DNA of 64,000 nucleotides, from assembly GCF_033118175.1 (NCBI RefSeq), contig NC_083699.1, positions 44,117,001 to 44,181,000 on the forward strand, read 5' to 3'. The stretch's first letter is position 1; the number at the start of each line of letters is the position of its first letter. Shown piece by piece: positions 11,010-21,475 of the stretch. A model generated the notes under the pieces. That model was not told the origin of the DNA, ran no database searches, and saw only the letters and a list, made by a program, of their open reading frames with translations. Source of the DNA: Dama dama (lineage: Eukaryota > Chordata > Mammalia > Artiodactyla > Cervidae). A program made the position numbers and the translations under genes.

Positions 11010-11215
11010 TAACAGTAGTTATTTGATTCAATTCTTGTCTCCTTGCCCAGGCGTTGGTGGTATAGTGGTTAGCATAGTTGCCTTCCAATTCTTGTCTCCT
11101 TCCACCTAGAATATAAGCTTTATGAGGGCAGGAACTTTGTTTCTTTTATTCATCAGAGTATTTCCAGAGACCAGAACCATCTCTGGCACATAAACGATAC
11201 TCAATAAATACCTGT
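11010..11215 (+). mobile_element. L2 3' end, split by a tRNA fragment
   Basis: After removal of 11045-11101 the sequence reads as L2 3' end: ATTCTTGTCTCCTTCCACCT, then TATGAGGGCAGGAACTTTG, CTCTGGCACATAAACG and TACTCAATAAATACCTG. Confidence 0.75.
11051..11088 (+). pseudogene. Retroposed 5' half of tRNA-Gly (UCC)
   Basis: The 38 bases match positions 1 to 38 of mammalian tRNA-Gly(UCC) from memory, with one substitution in the anticodon stem (T at 11078, expected C). Visible parts are the acceptor 5' strand GCGTTGG, the D-arm with box A (TGGTATAGTGG), and the anticodon-loop CTTCCAA containing the TCC anticodon. The T-arm, variable loop and acceptor 3' strand are missing, so it cannot be a functional tRNA gene. 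It is flanked by an exact 16-bp duplication CAATTCTTGTCTCCTT at 11029-11044 and 11086-11101, and has no A-tail. This fits the class known as tailless retropseudogenes; the end in the anticodon loop suggests a tRNA half as template (inference). Confidence 0.85.
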
Positions 11216-11258
11216 TCCCATAAAGACTATAAATAAATACGCATAAATAGATGAGTAT

Positions 11259-11472
11259 GGGCTTCCCTGGTGGCTGAGATGGTAAAGAATCTGCCTGCAG
11301 TGCAGGAGACCTGGGTTCTATCCCTGGGTCAGGAAGATCCCCTGCAGAAGGGAATGGCCACCCACTTCAATATTCTGGCCTGGGGAATCCCATGGACAGA
11401 GGAGCCTAGCAGGCTACAGTCATGGGGTCACAAAGAGTCGGACACAACTTAGCAACTGAACAACAAAACAAA
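11259..11472 (+). mobile_element. Bov-tA SINE, full length
   Basis: Complete copy from GGGCTTCCCTGGTGGCTGAG through a tRNA-like B box (GGGTTCTATCCC) to the tail, ending in an A/C-rich stretch. Confidence 0.95.
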
Positions 11473-11521
11473 TTGTAGCTGATGGATCTTGTTTTTTTTA
11501 CACTAACGATAGCTTCATTGA

Positions 11522-11730
11522 GGGCTTCCCTGGCAGCTCAGACAGTGAAGAATCTGCCTGCAATGCAGGAGACCTGGGTTTGATCCCTGGTTGGGGAAGA
11601 TCCCCTGGAGAAGGGCATAGCAACCCACTCCAGTATTCTTGCCTGGAGAATCCCCATGGACAGAAGAGCTTGGCAGGCTACAGTCCATGGGGTTGCAAAG
11701 AGTCGGACACGGCTGAGCGACCAAGCACAA
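11522..11730 (+). mobile_element. Bov-tA SINE, full length
   Basis: Complete copy only about 50 bases after the preceding one and in the same orientation; tail AGTCGGACACGGCTGAGCGA. Confidence 0.95.
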
Positions 11731-11739
11731 GCACAGGTT

Positions 11740-12505
11740 ACATTGCAGTAAATTGGTCACATGGAGATGATATTAAGTTCTCTTCAACTTGCTGAATACA
11801 AACTGAGTCCAAAACCAATACAAACACTCCCCAACTTATAGTTCTTCAAAATATTTCATCTAAGTTCGAAAGATCAGCACTCATCCACAGTATTCTGACC
11901 ATAGAGCTGGCCAGGGTTATCTTTTAGTCATTGCAGTTCCAAACATCACTTTCTTCTCTATAACCTCTGCTACATTTTTCATCAACACATGCCAGGAAAG
12001 AATGCTCTATATTCCTATGAAAGTATTTTCCATGCATCAGCTTGGAAATTTACTGGAGGCTTTTGTAGTTGCAGAAAATAGATGGCTAGGGCCAGAAGTG
12101 AAGTTAAAAAATAAACTGAAATAAGAAACTTTAAAATTATTATATGATTTGGTCATGACTTCCATAGCTATATGTCTAAGTAATTTTGACTAATATCCAA
12201 AATCATACACATTTGCAGTTTTGTTAGGATATGCTGAGGGAGAGTTGGGAGAAGTTGGTCTTAGAAAGATCATGCATGCATTGAAAGAGAACTTATAGCT
12301 CTTGTCAATTGGACTGGTGACAATGGATAACATGAAGGAATTATTTAAAGGCCCAGTTCTCAAAGCACTGATACATGTTCACAACACAAAGCATGAAGTG
12401 GAAATACTTTTTAAACTTCAAATTCAGATAAGAATATTAGAATTGATAGATTTAAAATATTACAAAGTCCAATGCCTTCACTGTATAAGTGGAAAAAGTT
12501 GAGGA
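11740..12505. other. Unique sequence, no gene seen
   Basis: A 66-codon frame at 12302-12502 has no recognisable domain. Confidence 0.4.
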
Positions 12506-12509
12506 TCAG

Positions 12510-12635
12510 TTGAAGGGAAATGAATCACTCAAGAAATTTGACAACTAGCAACACACAGTGACCTAATTTGGAGCAGAGTTCAAGACTTTCATTTCTAATT
12601 CAAAGCATTTCACTTCATTGCCTCCTGCTTTACAA
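12510..12635 (-). mobile_element. MIR SINE
   Basis: Antisense MIR order: AATGAATCACTCAAGAAATT, GAGCAGAGTTCAAGACTTTC, TTCACTTCATTGCCTCC. Confidence 0.6.
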
Positions 12636-12839
12636 ATTGAGTGACTATCAGCTGTGTTTCCCTTGGTAGTACCATCTACCATATCTACCATACTTAGGAT
12701 ACATACCATACTTAGGATAAGGATCAGTTAATTTCACAAAATATGCATTAGATTGACCAGGCTAAGAAACTTGAGTGTTTTATCATGTCATAGTCACTGA
12801 AGATTTTAATTCAGAGTTTGCTGTAATCAAATATGTGTT

Positions 12840-13450
12840 TTAAAAGGATTACTCTGGTATCAGTATGGAGGTGAAGAAGACCAAGTTGTTCTGAGAAGTT
12901 GCCAGGTCTAACGTGTGGCAAATATAGTGGAGATAAAGATAAGAGAACAAGTTTGGATGCTTAGGACATGTAATTGATAGAATGTGGTTATTAATTATAT
13001 ATGAGAAGTGGAAGTGAGAAAGAGGCAATGATATACAAGCTCCTAGCATTATGGTAAGTAGATAAGGAGCTCAAAATAAAAAAGGAGACTCATGTAGACA
13101 TTTTTCGTTCATGAGAGAATAATGGCTATTCTCAGCAGAATGTGTGAAGTACCGCATATGGCAAATAAATTAACATTGGAAAAAAGATAAGGAAATGAAT
13201 CACAAGGAATGTAGTATGTCATGTTTGCCAGGACATAAAGAAAGGGAGAGGGTTTCTGAAAGAACAAATAGTCACAAAACTAGAGTATCACATCAGACAG
13301 TGTAGGAGGGAAGGGCAGAAAGGCAGGTTGGAGCTACATGATGGAAGGTTTCTAATATGTAACTAAGAAGTTCAGAGCTAATAAGAAAAAAAATAACAGT
13401 CAATGAAAGTTTAGTAATGGATTTAACAAAATGAAATTTTAAAGGTACAT
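12840..13450 (+). mobile_element. Ancient mammalian repeat, family not assigned
   Basis: AAAAGGATTACTCTGGTATC and later GGACATGTAATTGATAGAAT resemble a widespread old mammalian element also seen at 27.9-28.4 kb. The stretch 13,290-13,450 resembles the upstream part of the same family, so the pieces may be two copies or rearranged. Confidence 0.4.
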
Positions 13451-13559
13451 TAACATATCTCAAATATTTTGAATAATATAAATATCTTTTTTTCTTTCTG
13501 AAAAAAAGGCAAATTTTTGCTCCACTGAATTTAACTTCCTCTCCCTTTGTTGTTTTTGT

Positions 13560-14822
13560 TCAGGTAGCTAAATCATGTCTGACTCTTGTGAGCCCAAGGA
13601 CTGCAGCATGCCAGGCTTCCCTGTCCTTCACTATTTCCCTCCTGGAGTTTGCTCACATTCATGTCCATTGAGTTGGTGGTGCTATCTCATCCTCTGCCAC
13701 TCTCTTCTCCTTTTGCCTTTCTCAGCATCAGGGTCTTTTCCAATGAGTCCACTTTTCACATCACGTGGTCAAAGTATCAGAGCTTCAGCTTCAGCATCAG
13801 TCCTTCCAATGAATGTTCAGTGTTGATTTCCTTTAGGATTGACTGGTTTGATCTTTCTGCAGTCCAAGGGATTCTCAAGAGTGTTCTCCAGCACCACAAT
13901 TCTAAAGCATCAATTCTTCAGCACTCAGCTTTCTTTATGGTCCAACTCTTACATCCATACATGACTACTGGAAAAACCATAGCTTTGACTATATGGACCT
14001 TTGTCAGCAAAGTAATGTCTCTGCTTTTTAATATGCTGTCTAAGTTTGTCATAGCTCTCCTTGCAAGGAGTAAGTGTCTTTTAATTTTATGGCTGCAGTC
14101 AGCATCCACAGTGATTTTGGAACTTAAGAAAATAAAATCTGTCACTGCTTCCCCTTTTTCCCCTTCTATTTGCCATGAAGTAATGGGACTGGATGCCATG
14201 ATCTTAGTTTTCTGAATGTTGAGTTTTAAGCTGGCTTTTCATTCTTCTCTTTCACCATCATCAAGAGGCTCTTTAGTTCCCCTTCTCTTTCTGCCATTAG
14301 AGTGGTATCATCTGCATATCTGAGGTTGCCAATACCTCTCCCAGCAATCTTGATTCCAGCTTGTGAGTCATCCAGCCTGGCATTTCGCATGATGTACTCT
14401 GCACATAAGTTAAAGAAACAGGGTGACAATATACAGTTTTGTCATATTTCTTTCCCAGTTTTGAACTAGTCTGTTGTTCCATGTCCAGTTCTAACTGTTG
14501 CTTCTTGACCTGCATACAGATTTCTCAGGAGATAGGTGAAGTGGTCTGGTATTCCCATCTCTTGAAGAATTTTCTGGTTTTTTTGTGATCCACACAGCCA
14601 AAGGCTTTCAAGTAGTCGATGAAACAGAAGTAGATGTTTTTCTGGAATTCCCTTGCTTTCTCTATGATCTCTGTGAATGCTAGCAATTTGATCTCTGGTT
14701 CCTCTGACTTTTCTAAACCCAGCTTGTACATCTGGAATTCTTGGTTCATGTATATCTGAAGCCTAGCTTGAAGGATTTTGAGCATAACCTTACTAGCATG
14801 TGAAATTCATGTAACTGTGAGA
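13560..14822 (-). mobile_element. BovB LINE, 5' truncated
   Basis: Antisense copy from the 3' end (GACTCTTGTGAGCCCAAGG) back into the mid-domain before reverse transcriptase motif A. Three antisense frames in different phases (13,918-14,199; 14,226-14,429; 14,525-14,785) show frameshifts. Motif A context is FIDYLKAFGCVDH, in which the D of the usual AFDCVDH is G. Confidence 0.95.
14226..14429 (-). pseudogene. BovB reverse transcriptase fragment with YADD
   Basis: Antisense frame SPCFFNLCAEYIM...LRYADDTTLM; the YADD codons are at 14,307-14,318. The palm-domain motifs are present but the adjoining frames are out of phase, so this is a dead fragment. Confidence 0.85.
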
Positions 14823-15789
14823 TTTAGACTCACTTAGGTTAGGAACCATAGCAGCCAAGAATGGATTGTGTATGTCGTATTAAATAAAAACAGAACAGAT
14901 AAATCTATAGAACTTCTGCTGCTAGCCATGGCAAAGTAACTAGCATCAGGCTTCCTTTTATGACACTCACAACTACAGATCTGAACAAAATCTATTAGAA
15001 ACTATTTCTTGGTGCTGGGTAACAGTACAGAAATTTGATCCCTGATAGAAGGGGAAAATATGAAGTGAGCTCCACATTAATTCCAGCTTTCCATCTGAGG
15101 CAATTTTCTAGAGCTAGAATAGAAACCAGAGCCTGAATGGAGAATGCCAATTTCACTGAGATAAGGAGGCACAAATCAGAGTTTGGGGTGGATGAAGAAG
15201 CTTGAATTTGTGGGACTGAGTATTAAAAAGAGGTAGCTGCCTGGAACAAGGGAATCAAGCAAACCTCTAAGAGACTGTCTTCAAGTCCTTGGCCAAAATA
15301 AGGACTACCCATATGCAGGTGAGGATTCTGTGACGCCCTCAGAGAGCAGCTGCTGCAGTGCTAAGTCCTGGGTTCAATCTGTATGGAGGCAACAAGACAG
15401 TAATCAGTGCTCAGAGATGTACAAATTCTAATCCAGCCTTGCAGAGGAACTTGGACATAGAATTGAGATGCCAAAAAGGTCATGCCTAGGAGTAAAGGTC
15501 ATGTCCTCTAGTAAGAACCACCCCAAAGACTAAGGACAAAAACAGAAATAAAGCATAAAACCAATTCTAATAAAATCAAGAGAAACTACCAGTAGTTTAA
15601 CCACCCGCCAGAATAAAAGGAAACTTCTTCAAAGAGAAACAGCATACTGTATGTTCTCTACAAATACCATCCATCAATAATCTAGAACACTTACAAATAT
15701 TCCACACCTGGAAAGAAGCAAGGAAAAATGGGGCTCACAATCAAAAGTCAAAGAAGTTAATACAAACAGATCCTAAGATGACAAAGATG
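14823..15789. other. Low-identity sequence, possibly L1 5' region
   Basis: No exon. The composition and AGAGGAACTTGGACATAGAA-like purine-rich segments could be the worn 5' UTR of the L1M that follows, but no firm landmark was seen. Confidence 0.3.
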
Positions 15790-16552
15790 TTAAAAGTTAG
15801 AAGACAAGCACTTTGAAACAACTACTATGTGTATGATCATAATTTTTTTTTTCAGTTAAATTCTAGAACTGAAAAGTACTGTACTCAGATACATTTAAGG
15901 GATATACTGTAGCAGACTGGACACTGCAAAAGAAAGGTCAGACACTGAAGACATATGAATAAAAATTAACCAATTCTGAAGACAGAATTTAAAAAGAACA
16001 GAGTCTTGGTAGTTCAGGTAATGCAAATAAATGTAATCTAAGTTCCTAGAAGGTGGAGAGAAGAAGAGAAAGGGAGGGAGAAACAGAGGGAGAGAGAGAA
16101 TGGCAGGGGGGTGGGGCACAGAGAGAAAAAGAGAGAAGGGAACAGAAAAAAAATGTGAAAATTCCAAATTTGTTTTAAAAGTCATTCTACACATCCACAC
16201 CTACATATCCAACCCTAAGCCATGTAATGAGAAAGAGACCTTCAACCAGGTATTCTATAATCAAACTGCTGAAAACAATGATAAGAAAATCTGAAAAGCA
16301 GCCATAAAATAATAAAAATACTACATAAAGGAAAATCAGAAGAATGATCTGACTTCTCATCAGAAAATAATAGAGGCTAGAAAATCTTGTAACAGCTACT
16401 TGAAAATGTTGAAATTTTAAAAAAATTTTCAGCTCAGAATTCTATATCTTATAGAAACAATATTTCAAAAATGAGGATAAAATAAATAAGTTTTGATAAA
16501 TGCAGGCTGAGAGAATTTGTTACTTGCAGAAAGTGCACTACAAGAAATGATA
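15790..16552 (+). mobile_element. Old L1M ORF1 region
   Basis: Landmarks in order: ACTGCTGAAAACAATGATAA, GACTTCTCATCAGAAAATAA, CAGAATTCTATATC, TTCAAAAATGAGGATAAAAT, GAGAGAATTTGTTACTTGCA and CACTACAAGAAATGATAAA. These are the conserved 3' half of L1 ORF1. Frame is destroyed. Confidence 0.75.
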
Positions 16553-16690
16553 AACATGTGCAAGTTTTTGTGTTGACATGTTTTCAGTTTATTTGGTTAA
16601 ATATCAAGGAGTATGATTCACATGGTAAGAGTATGTTTGGTTTTGAAAAACTGACAATTGTCTTCCAAAAATTTAGTAGCACACCTGTAA
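16553..16690 (-). mobile_element. Inverted L1 ORF2 fragment
   Basis: TATCAAGGAGTATGATTCAC and TGACAATTGTCTTCCAAAA match the antisense of an L1 ORF2 3' segment, opposite to the flanking L1 pieces. Confidence 0.55.
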
Positions 16691-17444
16691 ATAACCCAAG
16701 CAAAAGAGAAACCACAAGGGAAACTAGAAAATATTTTAAAACAGAAATGAAAATAAAGCACTATACATCTGTGAGATGCAGCTTAAGCAGGTCTTAGAAA
16801 TAAATGAATTTTAAATTCTCATGTTAGAAAATAACAACATATCCAATTCAATAATCATAGGAAGATATAAAAGTAGAGCAAATTAGACTCAGATAAATCA
16901 AAGAAAGGAATAATAAAGAACAGAAACCAATGAAATATAAACCAAACAATGTAGAAAATTAACAAAGCCAAAAACTTTTTTGGAGTAACTACTAAATTGT
17001 TAAAACCTGCCTACTACAACTAAGCATATAAACCACTACCACAAATTTCATATGCATATAACACGTACAAAAGAGACTGTTACAGACATCCTCATGTCAG
17101 GATATTCAAAGGAGGTAAAATCATGAATTTCTTGAAAAGTATAAATTTTAAATTGACAGAAAAAGAAAATGTGTAGAATTCTATGTCTGATAAATTTTTA
17201 ATTTGTAAACAAAATCCTTCTCAGAGAGAAAGCTGCAGGCCCAGTTGGTTTTATTGCTGAACTATATCAAACAATAAGGAAGGGGAAATACTAATCTTAA
17301 ATAAACTTTCATAAATTAAAGGAGGAAAGAAAACTTAGCTCAAACTGACAAAGCTATTAATGGAAAGAAAATATAAATAAATATCCTCATAGACATTGGT
17401 ACCAAAAAATCATTAATAAAATTCTAGCAAATCAAACATGCATG
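16691..17444 (+). mobile_element. Old L1M ORF2 fragment
   Basis: Landmarks ACCAATGAAATATAAACC, ACAAAGCCAAAAACTTTTT, GGCCCAGTTGGTTTTATTGC and AATAAAATTCTAGCAAATC follow L1 ORF2 order with deletions. A SINE interrupts it. Confidence 0.75.
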
Positions 17445-17653
17445 TGTGGGTACTAAGTCACTTCAGCCGTGTTTGACCTTTTGCAATCCTATGAACTGTA
17501 GCCTGCTAGGCTCCTCTGTCCATGGGATTCTCCAGGCAAGAGTACTGGAGTGGGTTGCCATTCCCTTCTCCAGGGAATCTTCCTGACCCAGGGATTGAAC
17601 CTGGGTCCACACTGTAGGCAAATTCTTTACTATCTGAGCCACAGGGGAAACCC
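17445..17653 (-). mobile_element. Bov-tA SINE inserted in L1M
   Basis: Full-length antisense copy, tail ACTAAGTCACTTCAGCCGTG at left and head GAGCCACAGGGGAAACCC at right. Confidence 0.95.
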
Positions 17654-17659
17654 TGGTAA

Positions 17660-17895
17660 TCCAATATAAAACAAAAAATTTTTAAAGTGAATGGATAAAC
17701 TAAATGTATGTAGTATATTCATTCAGTGGCATATAACATGCTAAGTCAAAGTAGCCAGTTGTAAAAAAAACAGATATTATATGATTATATAATAAACCCA
17801 GTAGGCAAATCTATAGAAACAGAAGGATGTGTGGTTGCCAGGGATGGGGGAAAGGGGAAAGTGGGGAATGACCTAGTATACAGTGACTAGCCTAT
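17660..17895 (+). mobile_element. L1M 3' end
   Basis: ATTCATTCAGTGGCATATAA, GATTATATAATAAACCCAGT and GTGTGGTTGCCAGGGATGGG follow the old L1 3' end pattern. Confidence 0.7.
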
Positions 17896-17905
17896 ATACA
17901 AATTT

Positions 17906-18308
17906 GGGATGGATCTCCTTGCTGTCCAAGGGACTCTCAAGAGTCTTCTCCAACACCACAGTTCAAATGCATCAATTCTTCGGTGCTCAGCTTTCTTTAT
18001 AGTCCAACACTCACATCCATACATGACCACTGGAAAAAACATAGCTTTGACTAGACAGACCTTTGTTGGCAAAGTAATGTCTCTGCTTTTTAATAAGCTG
18101 TCTAGGTTGGTCATAGCTTTTCTTCCAAGGAGTAGGTGTCTTTTAATTTCATGGCTGCAGTCACCATCTGCAGTGATTTTGGAGCCCCCAAAATAAAGTC
18201 TCTCACTGTTTCCACTGTTTCCCCATCTATTTGCCATGAAGTGATGGGACCAGATGCCATGATCTTAGTTTTCTGAATGTTGAGTTTTAAGCCAACTTTC
18301 CCACTCTT
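17906..18308 (-). mobile_element. BovB internal fragment without its 3' end
   Basis: Antisense BovB from GGATCTCCTTGCTGTCCAAG to CCAACTTTCCCACTCTTTAT. The last roughly 330 bases present in other copies are absent at the left, where old L1 sequence abuts. A 116-codon antisense frame (17,887-18,237) retains KITADGDCSHEIKRHLLLGR and VKAMFFPVVMYGCE. Confidence 0.9.
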
Positions 18309-18445
18309 TATCCCTCTAGGTTCACAGCTCACACATTCAGCACTTGCCCATCCAATTATGGTTTTGCATACACAATCCTACTTTTCTTCTGACATGCTTC
18401 CCACTGCTGGCAATAGTTTGATATTGGAGTCTGAGGAGAGCCATT

Positions 18446-18667
18446 GCTATGCTAAAGTCACTTCAGTCATTTCTACTCTTTGCGGCCCCATGGACTATAG
18501 CTTGCCAGGCTCCTCTGTCCGTGGGAATCTCTAGACAAGAATACTGGAGTGGGTTGTCATTTCCTTCTCCAGGGGATCTTCCCAACCCAGGGGTCAAACT
18601 GGTAGGTCTCTTATGTCTCCTGCATTGGCAGGTGGTTTCTTTACCACTGGTACCCCCTGAGAATCCC
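18446..18667 (-). mobile_element. Bov-tA SINE
   Basis: Antisense copy; the head carries the variant TCTTATGTCTCCTGCATTGG typical of the longer SINE subtype. Confidence 0.9.
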
Positions 18668-18934
18668 AGGAGAAAAGCCAGGTTAATTTCAATTCTGATT
18701 ACTTATTAAAGGGAAAAAATCAAGCTAAATCCAAATAGGAAGATTGGTATGTTTTAGGATGGTATCTTGATTGGGACTTGGACAGTTTAAATGTGTGAAT
18801 ACAATTATATCCAAATAAAGGATTTAGGTGGTGGTTTATTAATAAGTATATACCATTAGTGTCTTAAAGAGAGAAACTATATAATTATTCAATCTTTAAC
18901 TCTGCTATTATCAGAGATATAATATACAGGTATA

Positions 18935-19125
18935 GTGGTAGGTAGTATACTTTAATAGTTAAACACAGATAGACTTTGGAGCCAGATTGCCTAGTTTAAA
19001 ATCATAACTTCTCTACTCCTCAGTTTTCTTTTCTGACAAAATGGGAATCATAAGAGTACCCACACCACAAAGTTGGTATAAAGATTAAAATAATTTATCT
19101 CAAGTTTAAGAATAGTTTTTAACAA
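18935..19125 (+). mobile_element. MIR SINE
   Basis: GACTTTGGAGCCAGATTGCC, then TCTACTCCTCAGTTTTC, ACAAAATGGGAATCATAAGA. Confidence 0.8.
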
Positions 19126-19369
19126 GATATCTGCTTTTGTCATTAATGGATGATTTTACCTGGTTTTTTTTTTTTTTTTTGGAAGTTCAAATTTTCTGTA
19201 TATAGCAGAGAATAACATCAGTTAGTTTTGTAGGAAGAAGAGTTTTTTTTAAAGAACATAACTTTTTTGGATTAAGATCATATCTCCAAAGAGAACTGAG
19301 GATATGGTCCAAAAGTACAGAAAAGAAGATGTGAAAAATAAGAAGAGAATGGAGTCTGTCTTAGTTGAC

Positions 19370-19500
19370 TGGGCTGCTACAAAAAAAAAAAATAAGATAG
19401 CTCATAAAAAACAGAAATTTATTTCTTAGAGTTTTGAAGGCTAGGAAGTGCAAGGTCACATAAGTCTCATGTCATGATACTCGGATAAAGTGAAGGACTG
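19370..19500 (+). mobile_element. Ancient mammalian repeat, family not assigned
   Basis: GACTGGGCTGCTACAAAAA, ACAGAAATTTATTTCTTAGA, TTTTGAAGGCTAGGAAGTGC. The same family head appears at 23.82 kb. Confidence 0.6.
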
Positions 19501-20529
19501 AGGGAGTGACCAATGACTAGCAAAAATGGATGAAAACTCATGATATACAAATTGAACTAATTCTGCACAAGCAGTGAATGAAGAGTTTGAGGTGTCTGGA
19601 GAAATAGAACTCCCTTAGAAAACCACCAGAAAGAAGATGAGGAATGAGGGATAAAACTGTGATCCGTTTTTACTTCATCTCAAAAGATAAAATGATTCCT
19701 AGGTTTTATTTGTATATACCTTTTAAACATTTGTAATATACTTACCATCTTTGATGGCACCTGGCACCATTTTCTGAAGAGTAGGTGAACACATGTAGTT
19801 TTGAATAAACTTGGAATGAATGAATAAAAGAGAGAAATATTATGTGCAGTAAAGTGTATTAGAGAGATGAAATTCCCCTTGAGGAACACTTGGAGAAGGC
19901 ACAATCTTTATGTCACTTTAACGTAACTTGAATTTAGAGAACCCTTAATAATTATTTATAGGGTGGAGGAATGAATGTACCATAAAAATATGTACCCGTG
20001 GGTAAAAAAACAGGACAATGGGACCAAGTCTGAAAACTAGACTATGTATGGTCTTTCTAGAACATCCAAAAGCTCTGGCTTCTCTGCCTGCCTCAGGGAA
20101 TACATTTCCAGGTCCACTTTGCACTTCAGGGACCCTATCTTCTCAGTCAGACTTTACAACACAAGCCAGCCCCTGGAGCAGCAGATGGTTTGCGGTATGT
20201 CAGACAATACACTACTGGAACAGAATAGAATCTTTGTTTTACCTACTACAACAAGCTTAAAAAAATGCTTGGCCCCTGTGGCCTCCAGACCATCTTGACA
20301 CTTAGAACACAAATGCACCCGAAACCAGTGATCACAGTTCATTGTCACATAGAGCTCTGTTGACAGAAGGGCTACGGCATCATCAACAGCTGATGATACA
20401 GAGGTGAGTTTGGAAGTCTGCATTTCACTGGGTTTGGAACTTTTGAAGTTTTCTGTATTTTGATGCTCAGAAACAACATCTCAGAATTGAGACCAGACAA
20501 TAAAGAATGTATTTATAGCACAGAGGTCA
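19501..20529. other. Unique sequence, no gene seen
   Basis: Overlapping 75-90 codon frames on both strands at 20.0-20.4 kb have no recognisable domain and contradict one another. Confidence 0.4.
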
Positions 20530-20668
20530 CTTTAGATATCATCACCAACTCAGTGGTCATGAATCTGAGCAAACTCTAGAAGACAGTGGAGGACAGAGGC
20601 ACCTGGTGTGCTGCAGTCCATGGGGTTGCAAAGAGTCCAACACAATTTAGTGACTGAACAACAACCAC
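20530..20668 (+). mobile_element. BovB 3' end fragment
   Basis: ATCACCAACTCAGTGGTCAT through GGGGTTGCAAAGAGTCCAAC to GTGACTGAACAACAACC. Confidence 0.85.
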
Positions 20669-20699
20669 AACACTTAAAAATGTCAACTTGAGATAAACC

Positions 20700-20890
20700 G
20701 CGCTGATTCTACACAGGTCTCAACTTCTTACCTACTGTGGGACTTTCCTATGTTTTTGTTTCTTCTGTATAAAATGAAATGCTAATGATACCACTGATCT
20801 CAAGCTGCTGTAAATATTAAAGTTTCCATAGGAAGCATTTTGAACAGAGTTTATCACATATTAAATGCTCAATAAATATTACTGTTTATT
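20700..20890 (+). mobile_element. MIR SINE
   Basis: GTCTCAACTTCTTACCTACT, CTTCTGTATAAAATGAAATG and 3' end TTAAATGCTCAATAAATATT. Confidence 0.7.
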
Positions 20891-21134
20891 AACTGTCAAT
20901 CTACAAATTCGAAAAATTTTTGCATTTTAAAAAATCATAATATAGCCTTAGGAACATTTTGATGATGTAATGAGAGTTCCAAGACATGACCTGAATGCAC
21001 CGTCAACAGTTTAGTGCTTCTTCACCTGTTTAAACAAAAAAATTATCAAATGACTGCAATGTAAAAGTTTTATGAATTTGAAAAATGCAAAGACAAATCA
21101 AAGATGGTCTTGCATTTGAGGAAGCACACTCTAG

Positions 21135-21375
21135 TAGAGAATAATAATAGCAAATATTAATTGAACATCAACTAAATACTAGGCACTTTGATATGGATTA
21201 GTTTATCTAATCTTTATCACAAATACACGAAGTAGATGCCACTGGTATTGTCATTATGCAGATTAGGAAACTGAAATATGGAGGACTGAGATAACTTGCC
21301 CCAGGTATCTCTTTTGAGCCAAACTAATGGGGCCAGGATTCAAACTCTAGCTGTCTGGTTCCATATCTTATTCTT
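21135..21375 (-). mobile_element. MIR SINE
   Basis: Near-complete antisense copy: ACTAAATACTAGGCACTTTG, GATTAGGAAACTGAAATATG, GGGGCCAGGATTCAAACTC. Confidence 0.8.
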
Positions 21376-21475
21376 AAACTCTATTTGGTATTGCTTCTAT
21401 AGTGCTACATAAAACGTCATCTAGCACTGTGTGCAAGATGAAAGGAAAAGAAGAGGTTATGGAGATAAGAAGGCT

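Noticed and set aside
11259..11330. tRNA gene suggested by A and B box-like words
   Set aside because: These are the tRNA-derived heads of Bov-tA SINEs; no cloverleaf can close. The same applies to the other SINE heads.
14297..14515. Second antisense frame overlapping the BovB YADD region
   Set aside because: Out-of-phase shadow of the BovB polyprotein; similar shadows recur at 8,409-8,651 and 43,466-43,696.
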